Part shown: positions 6,529-14,132 of the stretch, one piece after another
Layout of the letters: each line of letters opens with the position of its first letter
Numbering within the stretch: position 1 is the first letter of the stretch
From: Planctomycetota bacterium
GTDB lineage: Bacteria > Planctomycetota > MHYJ01 > JACPRB01
DNA: 19,002 nucleotides
Direction: 5' to 3'
Assembly: GCA_023261405.1 (NCBI GenBank)
Contig: JAHFOZ010000035.1
Coordinates: forward strand, 1 to 19,002
The notes under the pieces: model-generated
What the model saw: the letters and a program-made list of their open reading frames with translations, nothing else
What the model was told of the DNA's origin: nothing
Databases searched by the model: none
Position numbers and translations under genes: made by a program

Positions 6529-8067
6529 ATGCGATCGATCACGCTCGACGGTGAGAGTCTCTCCTTCGACGACCTTCGAGCGCTGGCCCGGGATTTCCTC
6601 CTCGAGGGCATCCGCCTCCGCCTCGCGCCCGCCGCGCTGCGGAGGGTGGCGCGCTCGCGCGGCGTGCTGGAGCGCGCCGTCCGCTCGGGCGAGGTCCTCT
6701 ACGGCGTCAACACCGGCTTCGGCAGGCTCTCCGACACGCGGATCGACGCGACGCGGCTCGGGGAGCTGCAGCGGAACCTGCTGCTCTCCCATGCGGCCGG
6801 GATGGGGAACGCGATCCACGAGACGCCGCTCCTCCTCGCGCTGCGCGCCAACTCGATGCTGCTCGGATACTCCGGGGTGACGCCGGCGCTCCCGAAGTAC
6901 GTGGCCGCGATGTACAACGCGGGGGTGGCGCCGGAGATCCGGGAGCAGGGCTCCGTGGGGGCGAGCGGGGACCTGGCGCCGCTGGCGCAGCTGGGCTGCG
7001 CGATGCTGGGCGAGGGCTGGGCGTGGATGGGGACGAAGCGCCTCTCCGCGCGTGCGGCGCTGCGGAAGGCGGGGCTCGCGCCGTATCGCTTCCAGCCCAA
7101 GGAGGCCCTCTCGCTCATCAACGGGACCGCCTTCACGATGGCGATCCTGGGGCGGGTGCTGGCGGACGCGGAGGACCTCCTCAAGCTCGCGGACCTCGCG
7201 GCGGCGATGAGCCTGGAGGCGCTCAAGGGGAGCCTCAAGCCCTTCGACGCGCGCTTCCACCGCCACCGGCCGCATCCGGGCCAGCTCGCCGTGGCGAGGA
7301 ACTTCCGGGAGCTCCTCAGGGGGAGCGAGGTCCTCGAGTCCCACCGCTCCTGCAAGAAGGTCCAGGACGCCTACTCGCTGCGCTGCATCCCGCAGGTGCA
7401 CGGCGCGGCGCGGGACGCCTGGGCTTTCGCGCGCGACCTCCTGGTCCGCGAGGCGAACTCGGTGAGCGACAACCCGCTGGTCTTCGAGAACGGCGACGTG
7501 CTCTCGGGGGGGAACTTCCACGGGCAGGCGCTCGCGCTGGCGGCGGACTATCTCACGGCGGCGCTCACGTCGGTGGCCAACATTTCCGAGCGGCGGATCG
7601 ACCGGATGACGAACCCGGAGATGAGCGAGCTGCCCGCGTTCCTGGTGCCGGACAGCGGGCTCAACTCCGGCTACATGATGGTGCAGGTGGCCGCGGCGGC
7701 GGTGGCGGCCGAATGCCGCGCCGATTCCGCGCCCGCGAGCGTCCACTCGATCCCCACGGGGGCCTCGAAGGAGGACCACGTGCCGATGGCGCCGGTCGCG
7801 GCGCGCAAGTGCCGCCGGGTGCTGGACAACGTGCGGAAGGTGGTGGGGATGGAGCTGCTCTGCGCGGCGCAGGGGCTGGACTTCCTCAAGCCGCTCAAGC
7901 CGGGCCGCGGCGTCCTCGCCGCACACCGCGAGGTGCGCCGGACCGTGCCCCATCTCGACCGCGACCGCTTCCTGCTGCCGGACCTCGAAAGGTTCACGTC
8001 CCCCTACAGCCGCCTGCCCGATGAAGTGCTCCGGTCGGCCGAGTCCGCGCTGGGCGGCCTGGACTGA
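6529..8067 (+). CDS. hutH: Histidine ammonia-lyase
   Basis: This enzyme removes ammonia from L-histidine to give trans-urocanate, the first step of histidine breakdown. At 512 aa it has the usual length. The self-made MIO cofactor motif is 'GSVGASGDLAPL' with Ala-Ser-Gly at 145-147. The catalytic tyrosine sits in 'YGVNTGFG' (Y58), 'LLLSHAAG' (84-91) has the Ser-His pair typical of HAL rather than PAL/TAL, and 'SLINGTAF' (N198), 'QDAYSLRC', 'SDNPL', 'GNFHGQ' and 'SIPTGASKEDHV' follow. Small departures from classical HutH, such as QDA for QDP and TGA for TSA, are seen. No hutU, hutI or hutG lies beside it, so the rest of the pathway must be elsewhere, or the enzyme has another role; related MIO lyases make precursors of natural products. 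Its last 64 bases overlap the convergent phosphodiesterase gene. Confidence 0.93.
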   Translation: MRSITLDGESLSFDDLRALARDFLLEGIRLRLAPAALRRVARSRGVLERAVRSGEVLYGVNTGFGRLSDTRIDATRLGELQRNLLLSHAAGMGNAIHETPLLLALRANSMLLGYSGVTPALPKYVAAMYNAGVAPEIREQGSVGASGDLAPLAQLGCAMLGEGWAWMGTKRLSARAALRKAGLAPYRFQPKEALSLINGTAFTMAILGRVLADAEDLLKLADLAAAMSLEALKGSLKPFDARFHRHRPHPGQLAVARNFRELLRGSEVLESHRSCKKVQDAYSLRCIPQVHGAARDAWAFARDLLVREANSVSDNPLVFENGDVLSGGNFHGQALALAADYLTAALTSVANISERRIDRMTNPEMSELPAFLVPDSGLNSGYMMVQVAAAAVAAECRADSAPASVHSIPTGASKEDHVPMAPVAARKCRRVLDNVRKVVGMELLCAAQGLDFLKPLKPGRGVLAAHREVRRTVPHLDRDRFLLPDLERFTSPYSRLPDEVLRSAESALGGLD

Positions 8068-8726
8068 GCGGCGATCCGCTCCGGAAAGTTCGTCACCAGG
8101 GCGCCCACGCCCAGCCGCGCGAGCGCCCGCCCCTCTCGCGCGTCGTTCACGCCCCAGCACCAGACCTCGCCGCCCGCGCGGCGGACCTCGGCGACCGTCC
8201 CGCGGTCCGCGCACGAGGAGGGGAGGACGAGCACCCGGGCGCCCGCCGCGCGCAGGGCCTCCGCCGGACGCACGAGCCGCGCCTCGACGGTCACCCCCAG
8301 GCGGAGTCCGGGACGCCGCTTCCCGAGGTCCCGGATGCCGGGATGCCAGAATGACGAGATGAAAAGACGTTCGGGGGGCAGGAGGGCGAGGGCCCGGTCG
8401 GCCAGCTCCACCGGGACGCAGGATTGCTTGAGGTCCAGGAACACGAGCCCTCGGACGGCCGCCTCCAGGAATTCCTCGAGGGTCGGGACCGGCTCGCCGT
8501 TCGAGAGGCGGCGCTTCCGGAGTCGGGAGGCGGGCAGATCCTCCAGGATCGTCCCGTCCGGGAACGCGGGGTCGTGATGGATGAAGTAGCGTCCGTCCGC
8601 GCTCCTGGCGACGTCGATCTCGATCCCATCGATCGGGAGCCGGAGGGCCGCCCGGAGCGCGGCGATCGAGTTCTCCGGATGGCGGCCGCCTGCGTTGGCG
8701 CGATGCGCGAGCACGAGCGGCCTCAT
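8004..8726 (-). CDS. Glycerophosphodiester phosphodiesterase family protein
   Basis: GDPD enzymes split glycerophosphodiesters into G3P and an alcohol. The 240-aa product has the TIM-barrel signatures: 'LAHRANAGGRHPENS' (6-20, catalytic His/Arg; HRA in place of the common HRG), 'GIEIDVARSADG' (34-45, the E-x-D metal ligands E36 and D38), 'FIHHDPAFPDGT' (48-59, second catalytic His, H51), 'FLDLK' (family: IEIK), 'CWGVND' and 'ALVTNFPER'. There is no signal peptide, so it is probably cytoplasmic, like UgpQ. The last ~20 residues are a polar, low-complexity tail read antisense to the end of hutH. It is divergent from glpD, whose start is 54 bases away, and the products are metabolically linked: G3P released here is the substrate of GlpD. 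The exact substrate is not determined. Confidence 0.88.
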   Translation of the reverse strand: MRPLVLAHRANAGGRHPENSIAALRAALRLPIDGIEIDVARSADGRYFIHHDPAFPDGTILEDLPASRLRKRRLSNGEPVPTLEEFLEAAVRGLVFLDLKQSCVPVELADRALALLPPERLFISSFWHPGIRDLGKRRPGLRLGVTVEARLVRPAEALRAAGARVLVLPSSCADRGTVAEVRRAGGEVWCWGVNDAREGRALARLGVGALVTNFPERIAAQSRPPSADSADRSTSSGRRL

Positions 8727-8780
8727 GGAGGAATCTTATCACGGGGACGCGAGCCCGGGTCTACGGGGTAAGCTGAAGGC

Positions 8781-10268
8781 GTGGACCGGGCGGCGAACCT
8801 CGAGCGGCTGCGGCGCGAGACTTTCGATCTCCTGGTGATCGGCGGCGGGATCACGGGGTGCGGGATCGCGCTGGATGCCGTCTCCCGCGGGCTCAAGACC
8901 GCGCTCGTCGAGCGGGGAGACTTCGCCTGCGGCACTTCGAGCAAGTCCTCCAAGCTCATCCACGGAGGCCTGAGGTATCTCAAGCAGCTGCAGTTCAAGG
9001 TGACGCTCGAGGCCTCGCGCGAGAAGGCGCGGCTCAAGCGGCTCGCCCCGCACCTGATCGAGGACGTGCCCTTCCTGCTTCCGCTCTGGTCAAGGGCGGC
9101 GCGTCCGCTGGTGGGCTCGGGGCTCTGGATCTACGACGCGGCGGCCGGTTTCCCCCGGGGGCTCGTCCACCGGCACGTCCGCGCCCGCGCGGCGCTCGAG
9201 ATGGCCCCCGCCCTTCGCGCCGAGGGCCTCCGGGGAGGCTACGTTTACTATGACGCCAAGGCCGACGACTGCCGCCTGGTGCTGCACGTCGCCCGGAGGG
9301 CGGCGGACCTGGGCGCGGTGCTGGCGAACTACGTCGAGGTCGTGGGGTTCCTGAAGCAGGGCGGCCGGATCTCCGGGGTCCGGACGCGCGACTTCGACAT
9401 CGCCGCCGCGCAGGTGGTCAATGCGACGGGGGTCTGGTGCGACGAGGTGTGCGCGCGGGACGATGCCGCGGCGGGGGCGAGGATACGCCCCTCGAAGGGG
9501 GTCCATCTCGTGGTGCCGCTCCGGCGCCTCAGGCTCACGTCGGCCGTCATGCTCCCATCTCCGGTGGACGGCCGGGTGGTCTTCCTCATCCCCTGGGGCG
9601 ACCGCGCCCTCGTGGGGACGACGGACACCGACTACTCGGGCCGGCTGGATCGCCCGCGCGCGGAGGCGGAGGATGTGGCGTATCTCCTGGACCTCGTCAA
9701 CTCGAGGCTTCCAGGCGTGCGGCTCACGAGGCAGGACGTCCTGAGCACCTACGCCGGGCTGCGGCCCCTACTCCGCGACGATTCGGCCTCCCCGTCGCGC
9801 GCGCCCCGGGAGCACCACCTGTTCACGAGTCCCTCGGGCCTCCTTACGATCACGGGCGGCAAGCTCACGACGTACCGACTGATGGCCCGGGAGGTCGTGG
9901 ACCGGATCACGAGACGGAAGTCGCGCACGCACCAGATCGAACTCTTCGCCACGGACGCGCGGGACCCCGTCTCGCGCCGATACGGTTCGGAGGCGTGCCG
10001 CATCGGCGACCGGACGCCGCTGGTTGACGGGCTGCCCTACGTCTGGGGCGAGGTGGACCATGCGATCGAGCGGGAGATGGCTCTTACGCTCAGCGACGTC
10101 CTGGCGCGCCGGACGAGGCTCGCGCTCTTCGCCGAGGACCGCGGGCGCTCGCTGGCCGAGCCGGTCGCCCGCCGGATGTCCGCGCGCCTGGGCTGGGACC
10201 GCGAGGAGATCCGCCGCCAGATCGACACGTACGAGCGCGACCTCGACGAGAACTTCCCGCGCGGATGA
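8781..10268 (+). CDS. glpD: Aerobic glycerol-3-phosphate dehydrogenase (FAD)
   Basis: GlpD is a membrane-associated flavoprotein that oxidises sn-glycerol 3-phosphate to DHAP and passes electrons to quinone. The 495-aa product has the FAD-binding 'VIGGGITGCGIALDA' (19-33), 'GTSSKSSKLIHGGLRYL' (51-67), 'ATGVWCDEV', 'GTTDTDY' and 'TITGGKLTTYR', all conserved in the family, then the C-terminal alpha-helical domain with 'VDHAIEREMALTLSDVLARRTRL'. It starts at GTG 8781 with GAAGG just upstream; spacing is short and no better in-frame start exists. It runs divergently from the phosphodiesterase gene. Together with gpsA upstream in the window, the strain can run G3P metabolism in both directions. 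No glpF or glpK is present here. Confidence 0.94.
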   Translation: MDRAANLERLRRETFDLLVIGGGITGCGIALDAVSRGLKTALVERGDFACGTSSKSSKLIHGGLRYLKQLQFKVTLEASREKARLKRLAPHLIEDVPFLLPLWSRAARPLVGSGLWIYDAAAGFPRGLVHRHVRARAALEMAPALRAEGLRGGYVYYDAKADDCRLVLHVARRAADLGAVLANYVEVVGFLKQGGRISGVRTRDFDIAAAQVVNATGVWCDEVCARDDAAAGARIRPSKGVHLVVPLRRLRLTSAVMLPSPVDGRVVFLIPWGDRALVGTTDTDYSGRLDRPRAEAEDVAYLLDLVNSRLPGVRLTRQDVLSTYAGLRPLLRDDSASPSRAPREHHLFTSPSGLLTITGGKLTTYRLMAREVVDRITRRKSRTHQIELFATDARDPVSRRYGSEACRIGDRTPLVDGLPYVWGEVDHAIEREMALTLSDVLARRTRLALFAEDRGRSLAEPVARRMSARLGWDREEIRRQIDTYERDLDENFPRG

Positions 10269-10326
10269 GCTCTTGCAGGCAGGCTCATTGAGACTTGCAC
10301 CCCGGCTTTTCGCGTAAAGAAGCTGG

Positions 10327-11883
10327 ATGCTGCACGCCGCGTTCGTGCTCCTCGCGCTCGTCCCGCAGGAGAAGTCGGCCGAGGGGGAGACGCTCTACAA
10401 CGGGATCCGCCTCCCGGCCGCGTGGCCGCCGAAGCCGGCGGAGCTGCCGGAGGTCCCGCCCTATCTGAAGTCGCCGCCCGACCTGATCCCGATCGACCTC
10501 GGGCGCCAGCTCTTCGTGGACGACTTCCTGGTCGCGGAGACGACGCTCGCGCGGACGTTTCACCTCGCGAAGTGGCACGGCTCGACCCCCGTGATGAAGC
10601 CCGACAAGCCCTGGGAGGAGGGGACCGAGGGCGGGATCGCGATGGCGTTCTCCGACGGGGTCTGGTGGGACCCGAAGGACCGTCTCTTCAAAATGTGGTA
10701 CATGGGCGGCAAGGAGCGGAACACGTGCTACGCGACCTCGAAGGACGGGATCGCGTGGGAGAAGCCCATCCTCGACGTCAGGCCCGGGACGAACATCGTG
10801 CAGACGGGCCAGCGCGACTCGTCGACGGTCTGGCTCGACCTCGACGAGAAGGACGCGGCCCGCCGCTTCAAGATGTTCCGCTCGTGCTCGGGCGGGGCGA
10901 CGGTGAAGGGGGCCTACGGTCTGGCGATGTTCTTCTCGCCGGACGGGATCCACTGGACCGGGAAGCCGGTCCTCTCGGGCTCCTGCGGCGACCGGAGCAC
11001 CGTATTCCGGAACCCCTTCCGGAACGTGTGGGTCTACAGCCTCCGGCACGGGTGGGGCCAGCCGCGGCGGCGGCGCTACTGGGAACGGGCCGACCTGGAC
11101 TCAAGCCCGATGTGGGAGCAGCTGGCGGAGGCGCCGATGTGGATCGGCGCCGATTCGCAGGACCCGATGCGGGACGAGTACAAGGTGCCGTGCCAGCTCT
11201 ACAACGTGGATGCGGTGGCCTACGAGAGCCTGATGCTGGGCCTCTTTACGATCTGGCGGGGGCAGTTCCCCGACCGGCAGAAGCCAAACGAGGTCGTGCT
11301 CGCGTACAGCCGGGACGGCTGGAGCTGGACGCGGCCCGACCGCCGCGCGTTCCTCCCGGTCTCCGAGACATTCGGCGACTGGAACTACGCGAACGTCCAG
11401 TCCGTGGGCGGCGGCTGCCTGGTCGTGGGGGACGAGCTCCGCTTCTACGCGAGCGCCCGCTCGGGCGAGAAGGGCGGCCCGAAGCAGGGGACCTGCACGA
11501 CCGGGCTGGCGACGCTGCGGCGCGACGGGTTCGCGTCGATGGACGCCCCGGCGGGCGGCGGTACGCTCGTCACGAGGCCGCTGCGATTCGCAGGGAGGCA
11601 GCTCTTCGTGAACCTGGACGGCGAGCTCCGGGTCGAGGCGCTGGACGGGGAGGGGAAGCTCGTACTCGAGTCGGAGCCCGTGAAGGGGGACCGGGCGCTC
11701 CTGCCCGTCGCGTGGAAGGGCGGGAAGGACCTCGCCGCCCTCGCGGGGAAGCCTGCGAGGTTCCGCTTCCGGCTGGGCGCGGGCCGGCTCTACTCGTTCT
11801 GGGTGGCGGCCGACCCGTCGGGGAAGAGCGGCGGATACGTCGCGGCCGGCGGCCCGGCCTATCCGGGCCCTGCCGATCGCTGA
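10327..11883 (+). CDS. Exported beta-propeller glycosyl-hydrolase-like protein
   Basis: The 518-aa protein begins with a short hydrophobic signal-like segment (MLHAAFVLLALVPQ). It then has 'LGRQLFVDDFLV' (58-69) and 'GVWWDPKDRLFKMWYM', hallmarks of a family common in planctomycetes and often annotated as glycosyl hydrolase. Three 'S-x-D-G-x-x-W' blade repeats are visible ('CYATSKDGIAWEKP', 'MFFSPDGIHWTGKP', 'AYSRDGWSWTRP'), pointing to a five-bladed propeller related to the GH32/GH43 superfamily. The C-terminal ~110 residues ('FVNLDGELRVEALDGEGK') look like a beta-sandwich. Catalytic acids cannot be fixed by eye, so activity and substrate are unknown. ATG 10327 is preceded by AAAGAAG. It follows glpD after 58 bases and precedes two SGNH hydrolases on the same strand, suggesting a carbohydrate-degrading locus. 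Confidence 0.78.
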   Translation: MLHAAFVLLALVPQEKSAEGETLYNGIRLPAAWPPKPAELPEVPPYLKSPPDLIPIDLGRQLFVDDFLVAETTLARTFHLAKWHGSTPVMKPDKPWEEGTEGGIAMAFSDGVWWDPKDRLFKMWYMGGKERNTCYATSKDGIAWEKPILDVRPGTNIVQTGQRDSSTVWLDLDEKDAARRFKMFRSCSGGATVKGAYGLAMFFSPDGIHWTGKPVLSGSCGDRSTVFRNPFRNVWVYSLRHGWGQPRRRRYWERADLDSSPMWEQLAEAPMWIGADSQDPMRDEYKVPCQLYNVDAVAYESLMLGLFTIWRGQFPDRQKPNEVVLAYSRDGWSWTRPDRRAFLPVSETFGDWNYANVQSVGGGCLVVGDELRFYASARSGEKGGPKQGTCTTGLATLRRDGFASMDAPAGGGTLVTRPLRFAGRQLFVNLDGELRVEALDGEGKLVLESEPVKGDRALLPVAWKGGKDLAALAGKPARFRFRLGAGRLYSFWVAADPSGKSGGYVAAGGPAYPGPADR

Positions 11884-11980
11884 GGCTTTCTTTCCCGCCC
11901 TCACGATCAGGATACTCCCGCCGGCCTGGATTTCCATGCGCCTCGTGCAACGCCGGGGGCTCGGAGAGCGATAGGTATGC

Positions 11981-13213
11981 ATGAGAAAAGCACTGTTCGC
12001 GCTCCTGCTGCTCCCCCTGCCGGCCGCCGCCGACGAGTACTTCTTCAAGGACGGGGACGTCGTCGTCATGATCGGCGACAGCATCACCGAGCAGCATCTC
12101 TACAGCAACTACGTGGAGATGTGGGTCGTCACGCGGCGCCCCGCCTGGATGCTCACGTTCCGCAACACGGGCATCGGCGGCGACCGCTCGACGGGCGGGA
12201 ACGGGCGCTTCAAGCGCGATGTCCTGGCCTTCAAGCCCACGGCGATGACCGTGGACTTCGGCATGAACGACGGCGGCTACGGCGGGTTCAACGAGAACAC
12301 GTTCAAGACCTACGTCGGCGGCCTGCAGGGCATGGCCGAGCAGGCGAAGGCCGCGGGGATCCGCGCCGCCTGGGTGACGCCCCAGCCGCTCGACAACGCG
12401 GACCCGGGGCCGACGGCGCTGACGGCCTACAACGTGACGCTCGAGAAGTTCTGCGAGGGCGTGAAGGCGACGGCCGAGAAAAACGGCGGCCTCTACGTCG
12501 ACCAGTTTCACCCCTATCTGGCGGCGCTGGACAAGGCGCGCGGGGCCGGCCCGAAGTACGACCGCATCACGGCGGGCGACGCGGTGCACCCGGGACCGCC
12601 CGGCCAGGCGCTCATGGCCGCCTCGATCCTGAAGGGGCTCGCCTTCCCGAGGCTCGTGTCGACGGCGGTGATCGACGCCGCGGCGGGCGCCGGCCAGCAG
12701 TGCACGATCACGGAGGTCGTCCGCGGGGCTGACGGCGGGATCGCGTTCACCCGGGTCGACGCCGCGCTGCCGTTCTTTCCCTCCGAAGCCGCCCCGATCC
12801 TCAAGTGGGCGCCGATCCTCGAGGAGTTGAACGACTACGGCCTGAAGGTCGCGGGCCTCAAGCCCGGCCGCTACGAGGTGCGGGTCGGCGGAAAGAAGAT
12901 CGCCGAACACGCGGCCGAAGAGCTGGCGAAGGGCGTGAACCTCGCGGCCGCCGCGCTGGCCGAAGGGCCGATCGCCGATCAGGTCAAGGCGGTGAAGGCG
13001 GCCGTCGAAGCGAAGAACCGCTTCCACCACGACCGGCTCTTCCGGGGCATCCATCTCACCGCCGTGCCGGAATGGCTGGCCGGTCCCGAGACCGAGGCGA
13101 AGAAGAAGGCCGTGGTCGAGGAGCGACTGGCGAAGCTTTCCGATCTGGACGCCGCGGTGCGCAAGACGCTCGAGATGAAGCCCCTGCGCTGGGAACTCGT
13201 CCCGACGAAGTAG
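11981..13213 (+). CDS. Exported SGNH/GDSL-family hydrolase
   Basis: The protein is 410 aa with a clear signal peptide (MRKALFALLLLPLPAAA). The SGNH blocks follow in order: 'MIGDSITEQ' with nucleophile S34, 'NTGIGGDRSTGG' (block II glycine), 'DFGMNDGGYGG' (block III Asn) and 'AGDAVHPGPPGQALMA' (Asp-His of block V). Enzymes of this fold are esterases and lipases, and many remove acetyl groups from polysaccharides. After residue ~230 comes a C-terminal beta-rich extension ('GLKVAGLKPGRYEVRVGGKKIAEH') and a helical, Lys/Glu/Ala-rich tail, an arrangement common in planctomycete SGNH proteins. The ATG at 11981 has GGAGAG 12 bases upstream. The gene lies 97 bases after the propeller protein; esterase plus glycosidase fits removal of ester groups from a glycan. 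Substrate unknown. Confidence 0.87.
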   Translation: MRKALFALLLLPLPAAADEYFFKDGDVVVMIGDSITEQHLYSNYVEMWVVTRRPAWMLTFRNTGIGGDRSTGGNGRFKRDVLAFKPTAMTVDFGMNDGGYGGFNENTFKTYVGGLQGMAEQAKAAGIRAAWVTPQPLDNADPGPTALTAYNVTLEKFCEGVKATAEKNGGLYVDQFHPYLAALDKARGAGPKYDRITAGDAVHPGPPGQALMAASILKGLAFPRLVSTAVIDAAAGAGQQCTITEVVRGADGGIAFTRVDAALPFFPSEAAPILKWAPILEELNDYGLKVAGLKPGRYEVRVGGKKIAEHAAEELAKGVNLAAAALAEGPIADQVKAVKAAVEAKNRFHHDRLFRGIHLTAVPEWLAGPETEAKKKAVVEERLAKLSDLDAAVRKTLEMKPLRWELVPTK

Positions 13214-13323
13214 GTCGCGAACCGTTTGCCCAAGAGGGTCCCCACCCCCCGCGTGGGCATTCCCGGCGGCCGCCCCTTCGTATGCAGGAAAAGTCCCGGG
13301 CCTCGTGCTAGACTGCGGCCTTC

Positions 13324-14115
13324 ATGACGATCCGATTCGAACGGTATGTCGCGATCGGGGACAGCTCCACCGAGGGGCTCGAGGACCCGGACGGGGCGGG
13401 AGGCTACCGCGGCTGGGCGAACCGGCTGGCGGAGCGGGTCGCGGAGGTCCAGGGCGGCCTGCTCTATGCGAATCTGGGGGTGCGCGGCAAGCGGGTCCGC
13501 GAGATCCGGGAGGAGCAGCTCGGTCCCGCGCTCGCGATGAAGCCCGACCTCGCGACCCTCTTCGCGGGCTCGAACGACCTCCTGGTGCGGGGATTCGATC
13601 CCGGCGCGCTGCGGGATGAGCTGGCGCGCATGCAGGGGGCGCTGATCGAGGCGGGGGCGTGGGTGCTGTCGTTCACGTTGCCGGACCTCACGGGGGTGAT
13701 GCCGTTCGGGCGTCTGCTGGCCGGGCGAGTGCGGGGGATGAACGACGCCCTGAAGGAGGCCTCCGCGGCCACGGGGGCCCGGCTCGTGGACTTCGCCGCG
13801 TTTCCGGTGGGCTCGGATCCCCGGCTCTGGAGCGAGGACCGCTTCCACGTGAACGCGGAGGGGCACGCACGGATCGCGGCCGCGCTTGCGCAGGCCCTCG
13901 GACTTCCCGGGACCGACGATGCCTGGGCGCAACCGTTTCCGGGGTCTGACGGACGGGGCCGCTGGGCCCGCTGGGCCGAGGACTGGCGCTGGTGCCGGCG
14001 TCACCTGCTGCCCTGGGCCTGGCCGGGGCCCGTCCCCGCGGAGCCCCCGGGCCCCAAGCGCCCACGCCTGGAGCCCGTCCGACCGGTGAACGGACGCGCC
14101 AGCAGCACGGTCTGA
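13324..14115 (+). CDS. SGNH/GDSL hydrolase, probably cytoplasmic
   Basis: The 263-aa product lacks a signal peptide. It carries 'YVAIGDSSTEGLEDP' (8-22, nucleophile S14; family usually GDSFTEG), 'YRGWANRLAERV', 'YANLGVRGKRVREI' (block II), 'LFAGSNDLL' (block III Asn) and 'SEDRFHVNAEGHARIA' (Asp and His of the catalytic pair). This arrangement matches the single-domain intracellular SGNH group often seen in actinobacteria. The C-terminal ~60 residues are rich in Trp, Arg and Pro and have no recognised domain. The ATG at 13324 is close to a TAGACT (13309-13314) that could be a -10 element, so a very short leader is possible. It is the second SGNH gene in a row but is only distantly similar to the first, so not a recent duplicate. 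Its end is 17 bases from the convergent secretin-like gene. Confidence 0.86.
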   Translation: MTIRFERYVAIGDSSTEGLEDPDGAGGYRGWANRLAERVAEVQGGLLYANLGVRGKRVREIREEQLGPALAMKPDLATLFAGSNDLLVRGFDPGALRDELARMQGALIEAGAWVLSFTLPDLTGVMPFGRLLAGRVRGMNDALKEASAATGARLVDFAAFPVGSDPRLWSEDRFHVNAEGHARIAAALAQALGLPGTDDAWAQPFPGSDGRGRWARWAEDWRWCRRHLLPWAWPGPVPAEPPGPKRPRLEPVRPVNGRASSTV

Positions 14116-14132
14116 ATCCCCCGTCCTTGACG

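Noticed and set aside
8733..8738. TAAGAT on the minus strand as a -10 box for the phosphodiesterase gene
   Set aside because: It is only six bases from the ATG, which would need a leaderless transcript, and there is no convincing -35.
6496..8742. Very long open frame antisense to hutH
   Set aside because: It is an Arg/Gly/His-rich shadow of hutH and the phosphodiesterase; it has no domain-like text.
13227..13259. TGCCCA / TGGGCA inverted repeat after the first SGNH gene as a terminator
   Set aside because: Only six base pairs with a 21-base loop and no T-run; could be chance in GC-rich text.
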